Source: an uncultured Gemmatimonadota bacterium | Lineage (GTDB): Bacteria > Gemmatimonadota > Gemmatimonadetes > Gemmatimonadales > GWC2-71-9 | Assembly: GCA_946479825.1 (NCBI GenBank) | Contig: CAMLHU010000050.1 | Coordinates: forward strand, 1-10,587 | DNA length: 10,587 nt | Direction of reading: 5' to 3' | Part shown: positions 1-6,166 of the stretch, in pieces | Position numbering within the stretch: position 1 is the stretch's first letter | Layout of the letters: every line of letters starts with the position of its first letter | Notes under the pieces: generated by a model | Told to the model about the DNA's origin: nothing | The model's input: the letters and a program-made list of their open reading frames with translations, nothing else | Database searches by the model: none | Program-made: the position numbers and the translations under genes

Positions 1-45
1 AGCACCGTTCGCGCAACTCGGATTCCGTGCTGGACGGGTGCCTAA
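1..45 (+). CDS. C-terminal tail of an unidentified cassette protein (partial)
   Basis: The frame starting at base 1 is open for 14 codons, ending in ...CWTGA, and stops at TAA 43-45 inside the left R box of the first attC-like site. The two complete cassettes to the right end in the same way, which is the only reason for choosing this frame. The other two plus-strand frames are also open through this short stretch, so the choice is tentative. Too little protein is visible to name a family. Confidence 0.3.
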   Translation, partial: STVRATRIPCWTGA

Positions 46-180
46 CCAGCGCTTGTCGCTGACGGCGCTGAAGTGCCACGCCTCCGCCTTGCCCCGTCCC
101 CCGTGCGGCATGCTGCGAAAGCAATAACTTGACTTGACGGCGGGACGGGCCCGCCGCAGCTAAAGCGCCCACCGTTAGGC
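40..180 (+). repeat. attC-like recombination site 1
   Basis: The left R box GCCTAAC (40-46) and right R box GTTAGGC (174-180) are perfect reverse complements and match RYYYAAC/GTTRRRY. Inside them GCGCTT (49-54) pairs with AAGCGC (163-168), separated from the R boxes by 2 and 5 bases, like the unpaired central spacer of attC sites. More pairing lies further in (CCCCGTCCC near 93-101 against GGGACGGG near 142-149). At 141 bases it is at the long end of the known attC size range. Recombination would cut between G174 and T175. Confidence 0.7.
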
Positions 181-205
181 GGCGGCAGGCAGCGAGGACC
201 AATTG

Positions 206-715
206 ATGCGTCGCATGACCAGCTCCCTTCTTGGGCTACTCGTTCCCATTGCCCTTGTGGCGCAGACGCCAGACAGCACGGCGCCGCGCCCCGCCAGCGT
301 GACGAAGGGCCAGATCACCGTTATATGCAGGAACGGCGCGACCGCTGCCAAGCCAGTAGGCGTCGGATTGACCTTTGGCCGGGATCCCGTCACCGCCGCC
401 CGTCTGGTGCCACGGGCGATCAGCGCCGCTGGTTTTGAGCTCCTCTCGTCGATCCCCGCGACCTACAACACTCGCGCCCGCCTGACCTGGCCCGACACTA
501 CCGCGGCAGACTCGTTCCGTTTTTACGCCTATCCCGGAGTGGTCGCTACCCTCGTGCTTGGACGCACCCGCACGGACTCCATTGCCGTCATCGGGATGGT
601 GGAGGCTCTCTGCTCGTCGAATCCGGGAGCACCTGACTCAACCGTGGCGGTCGCGTTGAGGATCGCCGCCGCCCAATTGCAGCAATCGCTCGAGGCGCTT
701 CGGCCCAGACGCTAA
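206..715 (+). CDS. secreted protein of unknown function (integron cassette)
   Basis: This 169-residue protein has a classic signal peptide: MRRM, a hydrophobic stretch (about residues 8-18, LLGLLVPIALV) and a likely cut near AQ/TPDS, so it should be exported. The mature part has two cysteines (Cys41 and Cys136) that could form a disulfide, and an Ala/Leu/Gln-rich C-terminal helix. I do not recognise a family. The start is ATG 206, with GAGG at 194-197 as ribosome binding site; a TTG one codon earlier is less likely. The gene begins about 25 bases after attC site 1, and its stop TAA lies in the left R box of attC site 2, so it fills one cassette. Expression would depend on a promoter further upstream or within the preceding attC; none is clear. 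Confidence 0.72.
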   Translation: MRRMTSSLLGLLVPIALVAQTPDSTAPRPASVTKGQITVICRNGATAAKPVGVGLTFGRDPVTAARLVPRAISAAGFELLSSIPATYNTRARLTWPDTTAADSFRFYAYPGVVATLVLGRTRTDSIAVIGMVEALCSSNPGAPDSTVAVALRIAAAQLQQSLEALRPRR

Positions 716-858
716 CCCCTACCTGACCAGCGCCGGGAGCTGGCGGGCCTTCCGGGCCGGCGCTCCGTGGACAGAATGTTGGATCGGGAGGCCGCTGTGG
801 AACGTTCGTTGGTGATCACCCAGGCTTGCGCCCGCAGCTCACGCGCGGCTCGTTAGGC
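710..858 (+). repeat. attC-like recombination site 2
   Basis: The left box CGCTAAC (710-716) contains the stop codon of the preceding gene. The right box GTTAGGC (852-858) is a perfect GTTRRRY. The left box has two changes from the exact complement. Inside, GAGCTGGCGGGC (737-748) pairs with GCCCGCAGCTC (830-840) with one bulged G, as in the extrahelical bases of attC stems. At 149 bases it is slightly longer than usual. It aligns along most of its length with site 3 (shared blocks GGGCCGGCGCT, a GATCG-GAGGC-GC-GTGGA motif, and GCCCGCAGCTC). Confidence 0.62.
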
Positions 859-916
859 CGCGACGACCAGGCAGCTTACCTCTGCGCCACGTGTCCACGT
901 GGCTACTGCATTCCCA

Positions 917-1510
917 ATGACCCTTTGGCGGCGTCTTATCTCAGTGCTGGCCGGCTGCTGCCTGGCGCTCCTGCGCCTGGCAAGCCCGCTACTCAAGTCA
1001 TACGTTCGGCACACAACCCGACACCACCCCCTTCACCATGGGCTTCGGCTCGCCATTACTGTACCGGACAACGGTGTCGAGGCCGTGACCTGCGATCGCG
1101 TCGCCGCGGCTGCTAGCCTTCTCGCCGTTCATGCTCCAGTCCACCTTCGTTGGTTGCAACGAGCGATCGTAGTCATCTTCGTCTCGCCCCAGCGGGGAGG
1201 GGGGTGGGTCCAACTCGTTCCTGAGGCCGGCATCCTCCGGTTCACCCCGCTATTGGTATGGCAGGGCACCACTGAACAGGTGGCATTGGAACTTGTGGCC
1301 GCCGCGACCCGCTTCCGTTTTCATATGGCTGGCGTAAGGGACGAGGGACAGAGCAGGCTCCCGATCGCTCGACGAGCAATTCTCGAACGCATTTGGCTAG
1401 CTGAACGCCTCCAGATGGGCGAGTCCGCCATTACCGAATGGAAGGGGAGGCTTCTCACAGCCCCGGCCCGCCGTTCCTCCCTTACGACCACCCGGCACCT
1501 TGACGCCTAA
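917..1510 (+). CDS. membrane-anchored cassette protein, possible HExxH-family relative without the motif
   Basis: The 197-residue product has an N-terminal hydrophobic segment (about residues 8-28, after MTLWRR) suited to a signal anchor. The rest looks soluble, probably outside the cytoplasm. Its layout (a helix near 62-88, an IFV-P-RGG segment near 87-95, then ELVAAATRFRF at 125-135 and LPIARRAILERIWLAERL at 148-165) recalls uncharacterised bacterial proteins that I remember carrying LVHEATHAR, a HExxH-type motif, followed by an arginine-rich I-x-LR helix. Here the HEATH positions read AAATR, so no metal site is expected. This relationship is from memory and unverified. The start is uncertain: ATG 917 or GTG 899, neither with a good ribosome binding site. 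The stop TAA lies in the left R box of attC site 3, so the gene fills its cassette. Confidence 0.6.
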   Translation: MTLWRRLISVLAGCCLALLRLASPLLKSYVRHTTRHHPLHHGLRLAITVPDNGVEAVTCDRVAAAASLLAVHAPVHLRWLQRAIVVIFVSPQRGGGWVQLVPEAGILRFTPLLVWQGTTEQVALELVAAATRFRFHMAGVRDEGQSRLPIARRAILERIWLAERLQMGESAITEWKGRLLTAPARRSSLTTTRHLDA

Positions 1511-1642
1511 TCTGGGCATGAAGCTGCCGGGCCGCTCGGGCCGGCGCTCGGTGGAACGACGGATGGATCGTGAGGCTGCCGTGGACTGTTGGACCGTGAT
1601 CGCTCGGGCTTGGGCCCGCAGCTCAAGCGCGTCCCGTTGACC
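1505..1642 (+). repeat. attC-like recombination site 3 (degenerate R boxes)
   Basis: The left box GCCTAAT (1505-1511) and right box GTTGACC (1636-1642) each differ at one position from RYYYAAC/GTTRRRY. AAGCTGCCGGGC (1521-1532) pairs with GCCCGCAGCTC (1614-1624) with one bulge and one mismatch, the same inner stem as in site 2. The length is 138 bases. Its similarity to site 2 supports common origin, but the decayed R boxes suggest it recombines poorly or not at all. Confidence 0.55.
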
Positions 1643-1659
1643 ACGCGAGGTACCGCAAC

Positions 1660-2181
1660 GTGGACTTCGTTTCCCACGGGCTCTGGGGTGGCATCGCGCT
1701 CGGCCGAAGTAGTCGCCGAAGCTTCCGGCTGGCATTCCTGTTCGGGATCGCCCCCGATCTCTGCTCCTTCGGGATCGTGGTGGTCGGCGGCCTCATCGCG
1801 CACGGCGCCGAGTTCACCCGCGGGATCGGACATCCGCCCGACCCTTCCCAGATCCCGGCCTACGTCCACCACCTTTACGACGTCACCCACAGCCTAGTGG
1901 ACTTCGCCCTGGCGTTCGGGCTGGTGTGGCTCGTCCGGAAGCGGCCCCTGTGGGAAATGGGCGCCTGGGGCCTGCACGTGCTCCTCGACATATTCACCCA
2001 CACCACGGCCTTCTTCCCTACCCCGTTCCTCTGGCCGCTCGCGGATGTTCGAGTTGACGGGCGGGCGTGGTCGGAACCGGACATCTTCTTCCCCAATGTG
2101 ACCCTGTTAGTCGTGCTTTACGCCGCGTTCATGTGGAAGCACAAAGGGTGGCCCAAGGGCGCCCAAGCACCAGAGAACTGA
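1660..2181 (+). CDS. YdjM-type membrane-bound metal-dependent hydrolase
   Basis: This 173-residue integral membrane protein carries the histidine/aspartate pattern of the YdjM (LexA-binding, inner-membrane putative hydrolase) family: His6 in SHGLWGG, Pro32-Asp33 in GIAPDL, His77-Ser78 in THSLVDF, and His106, Asp110, His114 in HVLLDIFTH. Several hydrophobic segments (about 25-48, 78-92, 103-112, 146-158) place these polar residues near the membrane. The substrate of this family is not established. The start is GTG 1660, with GAGG at 1647-1650 nine bases upstream; it begins 18 bases after attC site 3, a spacing typical of cassette genes. No attC follows the stop at 2179-2181, so it is either the first gene beyond the array or a cassette fixed in place by loss of its site. 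Confidence 0.78.
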   Translation: MDFVSHGLWGGIALGRSSRRSFRLAFLFGIAPDLCSFGIVVVGGLIAHGAEFTRGIGHPPDPSQIPAYVHHLYDVTHSLVDFALAFGLVWLVRKRPLWEMGAWGLHVLLDIFTHTTAFFPTPFLWPLADVRVDGRAWSEPDIFFPNVTLLVVLYAAFMWKHKGWPKGAQAPEN

Positions 2182-2365
2182 GGCGCGGATTCATCCTACT
2201 CGCATGGAGCGCAGCGCGCGGGGCCCGACCCCTGCACCCCCGGCCGGCTCACGGCGTACGCCCCTCGCCCCCGGCCATCTTGTCACTTCCCGCCGCAGGC
2301 CGCACCTTAGCCCCGATCCGTTCGCCGGCATTCCCACCGTCTCACTCGACCGGGGAGGCAAGGCC

Positions 2366-2788
2366 ATGAACGACGCACCGAGGTGGTTCCGTCCGACGGC
2401 CATCGTCGCGTTGCTGTGGAATCTGCTGGGCTGTGCGGCGTACCTGGCCGACGTGAGCATCTCCCCGGAACGACTGAGCAGGATGACGGCGGCCCAGCAG
2501 GCCCTCTATGCCGCCCGCCCCGCCTGGGCCGTGGCCGCGACCGCGACGGCCGTCTGGTTCGGCGCCGCGGGCTCGCTCGGCCTGGCGCTCCGCCGGAAGT
2601 GGGCGACGTGGCTCCTCGTCCTTTCCCTGGTCGGTGTCGTGGCGCAGGATCTCTGGCTGTTCGTCCTGAGCGGAGCCGCGCGTCAGGCCGGCGCCTCGGC
2701 GTTCGTCGCGCAAGGCCTGGTCCTGGTCGTCGCCATCGGCCTGGTCGCCCTGGCGCGGCGAGCGACAGCCCGAGCCTGGCTCGCCTGA
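2366..2788 (+). CDS. four-helix membrane protein (often annotated 'sugar transporter')
   Basis: The 140-residue product has four hydrophobic helices (about 11-29, 52-74, 80-101, 112-130) and a short polar loop ISPERLSRMTAAQQALY between the first two. I recognise the WFRP...LWNLLGCAAYLADV...QQALYAARPAW signature from small proteins that databases commonly label sugar transporter, but a transport role is not demonstrated for such proteins and the DoxX-like topology is equally consistent. The start is ATG 2366, with GGGGAGG at 2352-2358; longer readings from 2204 have proline/arginine-rich extensions unlike protein. It is the first gene of the plus-strand run. The 184 bases before it show no clear promoter or other feature. 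Confidence 0.72.
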   Translation: MNDAPRWFRPTAIVALLWNLLGCAAYLADVSISPERLSRMTAAQQALYAARPAWAVAATATAVWFGAAGSLGLALRRKWATWLLVLSLVGVVAQDLWLFVLSGAARQAGASAFVAQGLVLVVAIGLVALARRATARAWLA

Positions 2789-2963
2789 GCGTCCGCCGCA
2801 CCCGCCGATGCCCCGCCAGCGGATCCGGCGCGCACATTAGGGCGCTCGGTGTTCACAGACGGCGGGGGCGACCTACCGCTCACCCTCCGGACGTTTGGCC
2901 GACAGGCGCGACACCCGCCTCGGGCAACGCGCCGGCTCGCGACCCCCGTGGACGAGGACCCCG

Positions 2964-3425
2964 ATGACCAAGGTCACGCCGTTCCTGATGTTCAACGACC
3001 AGCTCGAGGCGGCCATGGCGTTCTACGCCGCCACCTTCCCAAATTCGGAGATCAGGAACGTCGCCCGCACTGGCGGCGACGGCCCGATCACGTCGGCCGA
3101 GTTCGTCGTCGGCGGCCAGGTCTTCATGGGCTACAACGGTGGTTCGTACTTCACGTTCTCCGAAGGGTTCTCGCTCTTCGTCGATTGCGAGGACCAGGCC
3201 GAGGTCGACCGGTATTGGGACCGGCTCGTCGAGGCCGGCGCCACGCCGATGCAGTGCGGCTGGATCAAGGACCCGTTCGGCCTCACCTGGCAGATCGTGC
3301 CGCGACGGTTCATGCTGCTCATCCGCGACCCCGACCCCGCCAAGGTCCAGGCGGTGATGAAGGCGATGCTGACGATGGTCAAGCTCGACGTTGCCGCACT
3401 CGAGCGCGCTTACAATGAGGCGTAG
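2964..3425 (+). CDS. VOC-family protein, PhnB-like
   Basis: This 153-residue protein belongs to the vicinal-oxygen-chelate (glyoxalase/bleomycin-resistance) superfamily, in the PhnB-like group once annotated as 3-demethylubiquinone methyltransferase. It opens with KVTPFLMFNDQLEAAMAFY, the first beta-alpha unit. SAEFVVGGQVFMGYNGG (44-60) is the central strand pair, and WIKDPFGLTWQIVP (100-113) is the family's closing motif. The C-terminal tail (about 120-153) is a helix common in this group. Such proteins are cytoplasmic dimers; the substrate cannot be told. The start is ATG 2964, with GAGG at 2954-2957. The previous gene is 175 bases away and the following YCII gene 48 bases, so it could head its own sub-operon. 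Confidence 0.85.
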   Translation: MTKVTPFLMFNDQLEAAMAFYAATFPNSEIRNVARTGGDGPITSAEFVVGGQVFMGYNGGSYFTFSEGFSLFVDCEDQAEVDRYWDRLVEAGATPMQCGWIKDPFGLTWQIVPRRFMLLIRDPDPAKVQAVMKAMLTMVKLDVAALERAYNEA

Positions 3426-3473
3426 CGGGATCCCCGTCGCGTGCCGGCGCGCACCTCCCTCCGGGCCCTGCCG

Positions 3474-3815
3474 ATGCCCCGCTACCTGATCTCATTCGAC
3501 GACGGCGCGATGGGCCACATCGCCGAGTCGGAACTGCCTGCCGTGGGCGAAGCGGCGCACGCGGTGCTCCGGGAGGCCAAGGCCGCCGGAGTCTGGATCT
3601 TCGGCGCCGGTGTCCCGCGCCAACGACCGAGCGTCGTCGCGACCGACGGGACGGTCTCCGACGGCCCCGCCCCGGAGACCGGGCCGGCCATCGGCGGGTT
3701 CGCGATCGTCGAAGTCCCCTCGCGCGCGGAGGCGCTCCGATGGGCCGCGCGCATCGCCCGGGCCTGCCGCTGCGCCCAGGAGGTCCGCGAGATCGGCTTC
3801 GACCCGGAGTCCTGA
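3474..3815 (+). CDS. YCII (DGPF) domain protein
   Basis: This 113-residue protein has the complete YCII-related fold of the DGPF type: MPRYLISFDD at the start, VATDGTVSDGP (55-65), IGGFAIVEVPSRAEAL (73-88), and ACRCAQEVREI (97-107) near the end. The family is ferredoxin-like in fold. In other bacteria DGPF proteins are often encoded next to ECF sigma factors; none is present here. His29 may correspond to the conserved YciI histidine, but an enzymatic role is not known. The start ATG 3474 is chosen because it gives the usual family N-terminus; the ribosome binding site is weak, so translation may be coupled to the VOC gene 48 bases upstream. Confidence 0.82.
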   Translation: MPRYLISFDDGAMGHIAESELPAVGEAAHAVLREAKAAGVWIFGAGVPRQRPSVVATDGTVSDGPAPETGPAIGGFAIVEVPSRAEALRWAARIARACRCAQEVREIGFDPES

Positions 3816-3826
3816 CGCCCCACGCA

Positions 3827-3849
3827 GCCGGTCAGCGCCGACGACCGGC
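3827..3849 (+). other. inverted repeat between YCII and small membrane protein genes
   Basis: GCCGGTC (3827-3833) and GACCGGC (3843-3849) form a perfect 7-base stem with a 9-base loop, 12 bases after the YCII stop and before the next gene's ribosome binding site. No T-run follows, so it is not a standard terminator. It may attenuate or stabilise the transcript, or be chance in GC-rich DNA. Confidence 0.3.
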
Positions 3850-3873
3850 CCTTCCCCGTTCCAGGACATTGCC

Positions 3874-4041
3874 ATGGACCGCGGCTACGCCGTAGGTTGG
3901 GGTACCCTCGCCCTCATCAACGCCGGCCTGGCCCAGACCAAGCGCCGCAGCGCGCTGGCCTGGTTCTTCATCTCCCTTCTATGCGGGCCGATCGCGACCT
4001 TCCTGATCGTCGTGCTCGGCCCCGGCCCGGGACCCTCATGA
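3874..4041 (+). CDS. small membrane protein, 55 residues
   Basis: The product has a weakly hydrophobic first segment (about 5-19, YAVGWGTLALINAGL), a basic loop QTKRRS (21-26), and a strong membrane segment (28-49) with a central CGPIATFLIVVL. A basic loop followed by an aromatic helix containing GP-A is a pattern I associate with tiny uncharacterised bacterial membrane proteins; I cannot assign a function. The start ATG 3874 has AGGA at 3863-3866. Its stop TGA overlaps the ATG of the following reductase in ATGA (4038-4041), so the two are probably translationally coupled. The tail GPGPGPS may simply be the price of that overlap. Confidence 0.65.
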   Translation: MDRGYAVGWGTLALINAGLAQTKRRSALAWFFISLLCGPIATFLIVVLGPGPGPS

Positions 4042-4667
4042 GCAAGGTCTTCGTCAACATCGCCCTCACCCTCGACGGCTACCTGGCCCCCGAAGGGATG
4101 CGGATGGACGACCCGGGGTACCTGAACTGGGGCGCCAAGTGGGGGGCGCTGATGGGCTGGCTCCTCTCCCAGCAGTACTTCCGCGAGAACCTCAAGTTCG
4201 GCTCCGGCGGCGAGACCGGCCCGGTCAACGACCTGGTCCGCCACACGATGGAGCGCACCGGCGCCAACATCATGGGCAAGCGGATGTTCGACCAGGGCGA
4301 GGTCTCCTGGCCCGACGAGGCCCCGTTCCACACCCCGGTGTACGTGCTGACCCACACGAAGCGCGGACCCTGGGCGCGCCCCGGCGGCACGACCTTCCAC
4401 TTCGTTAACGACGGCCCCGCCCGCGCCCTCGAACTGGCCAGGGCCTCGGCGGGCGGCCGCGACATCCGCATCTCGGGCGGCGCCGACGTGATCCAGCAGT
4501 ACCTCAACCTCGGCGCGGTGGACGAGCTCGAGATCGCCCTGGCCCCCGTGTTCTTCGGCGGCGGCCGGCGACTCTTCGAGCACCTGGCCGAACCCGGGCC
4601 GCAGTTCCGCATCGACAAGGTGCTGGACGGCCCCGCCGCCACCCACCTGCGCTACGTGCGCCGGTGA
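4038..4667 (+). CDS. dihydrofolate reductase-family (RibD C-terminal domain) protein
   Basis: This 209-residue protein has the RibD_C/DHFR-like fold: FVNIALTLDGYLA (5-17) for the first strand and substrate loop, NIMGKRMFD (77-85), VYVLTHTKR (101-109), ISGGADVIQQYLNLGAVDELE (145-165) with the NADPH-binding GG, and APVFFGGGRRLFE (169-181). By family it is a probable NAD(P)H-dependent reductase of an unknown small molecule, not a housekeeping folate enzyme. It is longer than simple members through an insert at about 18-65 (MRMDDPGYLNWG...ENLKFGSGGE). The start ATG 4038 overlaps the stop of the 55-residue membrane protein. A second, shorter paralog of the same family lies at 9151-9696. Confidence 0.88.
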   Translation: MSKVFVNIALTLDGYLAPEGMRMDDPGYLNWGAKWGALMGWLLSQQYFRENLKFGSGGETGPVNDLVRHTMERTGANIMGKRMFDQGEVSWPDEAPFHTPVYVLTHTKRGPWARPGGTTFHFVNDGPARALELARASAGGRDIRISGGADVIQQYLNLGAVDELEIALAPVFFGGGRRLFEHLAEPGPQFRIDKVLDGPAATHLRYVRR

Positions 4668-4725
4668 GGATGGCCCGACGGGCCGCTGACCGGATCCCTG
4701 ACCTGCTGACGCTGCGAGGCCTGTC

Positions 4726-5163
4726 GTGACACTCAAGCGGATGGACAACGTCGGCATCGTCGTCGAATCCCTGGACGAGGCCATCCCGTTCTTCGCCGAG
4801 CTCGGCCTGCGACTCGAAGGGCGGGCCACGATCGAGGGGGAGTGGGCCGGGCGGGTCACGGGCGTGAAAGGCCAGCGGGTCGAGATCGCGAGGATGCGCA
4901 CGCCCGACGGTCACAGCCGGCTCGAGCTCTCGCGCTTCCTCGCTCCGCCCATCGCGGCCGACCACCGGAACGCGCCGGTCAATGCCCTGGGCTACCTGCG
5001 CGCGATGTTCACCGTCGAGGACCTCGACGACACCCTTGCCCGCCTCCGCCCCCTCGGCGCACGGCTCGTCGGCGAGGTGGTGCAGTACGAGGACGTCTAT
5101 CGGCTCTGCTACATCCGCGGCCCCGAAGGAGTGCTCATCGGCCTCGCCGAGGAGCTCAAGTAG
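4726..5163 (+). CDS. VOC-family protein (glyoxalase/bleomycin-resistance type)
   Basis: This is a 145-residue VOC protein with two beta-alpha-beta-beta-beta modules. MDNVGIVVESLDEAIPFFAE (6-25) opens the first and HSRLELSRF (63-71) closes it; LRAMFTVEDLDDTLARL (91-107) opens the second and RGPEGVLIGLAEELK (131-145) closes it. Glu67 and Glu142 sit where many members bind metal. The usual first ligand histidine in HVGIVV is replaced by Asn8 in DNVGIVV, so metal coordination may be altered. The start is GTG 4726, with GAGG at 4716-4719 seven bases away; ATG 4741 is an alternative but loses the first strand lead-in. It follows the reductase by 58 bases in the same direction. Its substrate is unknown. 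Confidence 0.85.
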   Translation: MTLKRMDNVGIVVESLDEAIPFFAELGLRLEGRATIEGEWAGRVTGVKGQRVEIARMRTPDGHSRLELSRFLAPPIAADHRNAPVNALGYLRAMFTVEDLDDTLARLRPLGARLVGEVVQYEDVYRLCYIRGPEGVLIGLAEELK

Positions 5164-5203
5164 CTACCGGTCGGGCCGACGATGGCCGTGACCGCAACTG
5201 GCG

Positions 5204-6154
5204 ATGGGAGCGATCGACCGGTCGAGCCGCGTGCTGAAACGTCTCCGCCAGATCCTCGTGGGCACGCTGGTGCTCGTGGTCGGAGTGCCGGCGCTCGCCG
5301 TGGTATCCGTCGTCGCCTACACCGGCCACCTGGACCGCACCAATGGGCGCCTGCGCTCCTCCGGCGTCGAGCGGCGGTTCCTGCTGTTCGTGCCGCGCAC
5401 CTATGATCCCGCAAAGCCCACACCGCTCGTCATCAGCCTGCACGGCGCCGGCGCCTGGCCGGCGCAGCAGATGCACCTGACGCACTGGAACGCGCTGGCG
5501 GAGGAACAGGGATTCATCGTGGTGTATCCGGCCGCCCGGGGCCGCATCTGGCAGGTGCAGCGCCCCGGCGCCGATCCGTCGGAAGACGTGCAGTTCATCG
5601 CCGATCTCATCGACACCCTGGAGCACGCGTACCACATCGACCCGCACCGGATCTACGTCAACGGCTTTTCCCTGGGCGGCGCGATGGCGTTCGCGCTGAG
5701 CTGCCGGCTCTCCGGCCGCCTCGCCGCGATCGGCACGGTCTCCGCCGCCCAGGCCCTTCCCTGGTCCTGGTGCGGGGACCAGCATCCGATGCCGCTTATC
5801 AACTTCCACGGCACGGCCGACCTGGTGCCCTACGCCGGGGGCCGGTCGCCCGACCCGTTCAATCCCGTGATCTTTCCGGCCGTCCGGCAGTGGGCCGCCG
5901 ACTGGGCCCGGCGCAACGGGTGCCGCGACGCGCCGCGCGACTCCGCCGCCGCACCTGACGTCACCGTCACGCGCTACCGCGACTGTGCGGACGATGCCAC
6001 GGTGGCGCTGTACTCGATCTCGGGGGGCGGCCACGCCTGGCCCGGCGGCAAGCCCCTGCCGCGCTGGCCCTTCGGGCGCACGACCCGGTCGCTCGACGCG
6101 ACCCGGACCATGTGGGAGTTCTTCGAAGCCCACCCGCAGCCGACGTCCGACTAG
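5204..6154 (+). CDS. membrane-anchored alpha/beta hydrolase, PHB depolymerase/feruloyl esterase (LpqC) type
   Basis: The 316-residue product begins with a basic stretch and one hydrophobic helix (about 17-38), so it is anchored to or exported through the inner membrane. The hydrolase domain follows: ISLHGAGAW (77-85) as oxyanion region, VNGFSLGGAMA (152-162) with nucleophile Ser156 in G-x-S-x-G, FHGTADLVPY (201-210) with acid Asp206, and SGGGHAWPGG (273-282) with catalytic His277. This order and the HAWPGG motif are typical of the COG3509 polyhydroxybutyrate depolymerase/feruloyl esterase group. The likely substrate is an ester outside the cytoplasm; which one cannot be told. Start ATG 5204 lacks a clear ribosome binding site; GTG 5231 would still keep the helix. 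Confidence 0.86.
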   Translation: MGAIDRSSRVLKRLRQILVGTLVLVVGVPALAVVSVVAYTGHLDRTNGRLRSSGVERRFLLFVPRTYDPAKPTPLVISLHGAGAWPAQQMHLTHWNALAEEQGFIVVYPAARGRIWQVQRPGADPSEDVQFIADLIDTLEHAYHIDPHRIYVNGFSLGGAMAFALSCRLSGRLAAIGTVSAAQALPWSWCGDQHPMPLINFHGTADLVPYAGGRSPDPFNPVIFPAVRQWAADWARRNGCRDAPRDSAAAPDVTVTRYRDCADDATVALYSISGGGHAWPGGKPLPRWPFGRTTRSLDATRTMWEFFEAHPQPTSD

Positions 6155-6166
6155 GGCCGCCGACCG

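Larger units (their letters stand above)
1..1642 (+). mobile_element. integron gene-cassette array, distal part (no integrase in view)
   Basis: Three attC-like sites alternate with single plus-strand genes, each with its stop codon inside the left R box of the next site (TAA at 43-45, 713-715 and 1508-1510). This one-gene, one-attC, same-strand layout is the hallmark of integron cassettes. The region is visibly less GC-rich than the rest of the window, and the cassette proteins are unrelated to each other, which also fits captured genes. The integrase and attI would be to the left. The hydrolase gene at 1660 may be a further cassette whose own attC is lost, since no R-box pair is seen after it. 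The call rests on motif reading and hand-aligned base pairing, not on a covariance-model search. Confidence 0.62.

Noticed and set aside
128..165. Promoter in attC site 1 based on the overlapping TTGACT/TTGACG at 129-139
   Set aside because: No acceptable -10 hexamer lies 16-18 bases downstream (the sequence there is CAGCTAAAG).
2182..2365. Possible small gene, attC or promoter between the hydrolase and the 2366 gene
   Set aside because: No R-box pair, no T-rich terminator, no protein-like frame; TTGTCA at 2280 lacks a matching -10 box.
4670..4686. Short stem GGCCC-gac-GGGCC after the first reductase as a terminator
   Set aside because: Five-base stem without a T-run, of a kind expected by chance in DNA this GC-rich; the downstream VOC gene is likely co-transcribed.
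3885..4901. Minus-strand open frame of 338 codons opposite the first reductase
   Set aside because: The composition is an antisense image of the reductase and VOC genes; no ribosome binding site or family motif.
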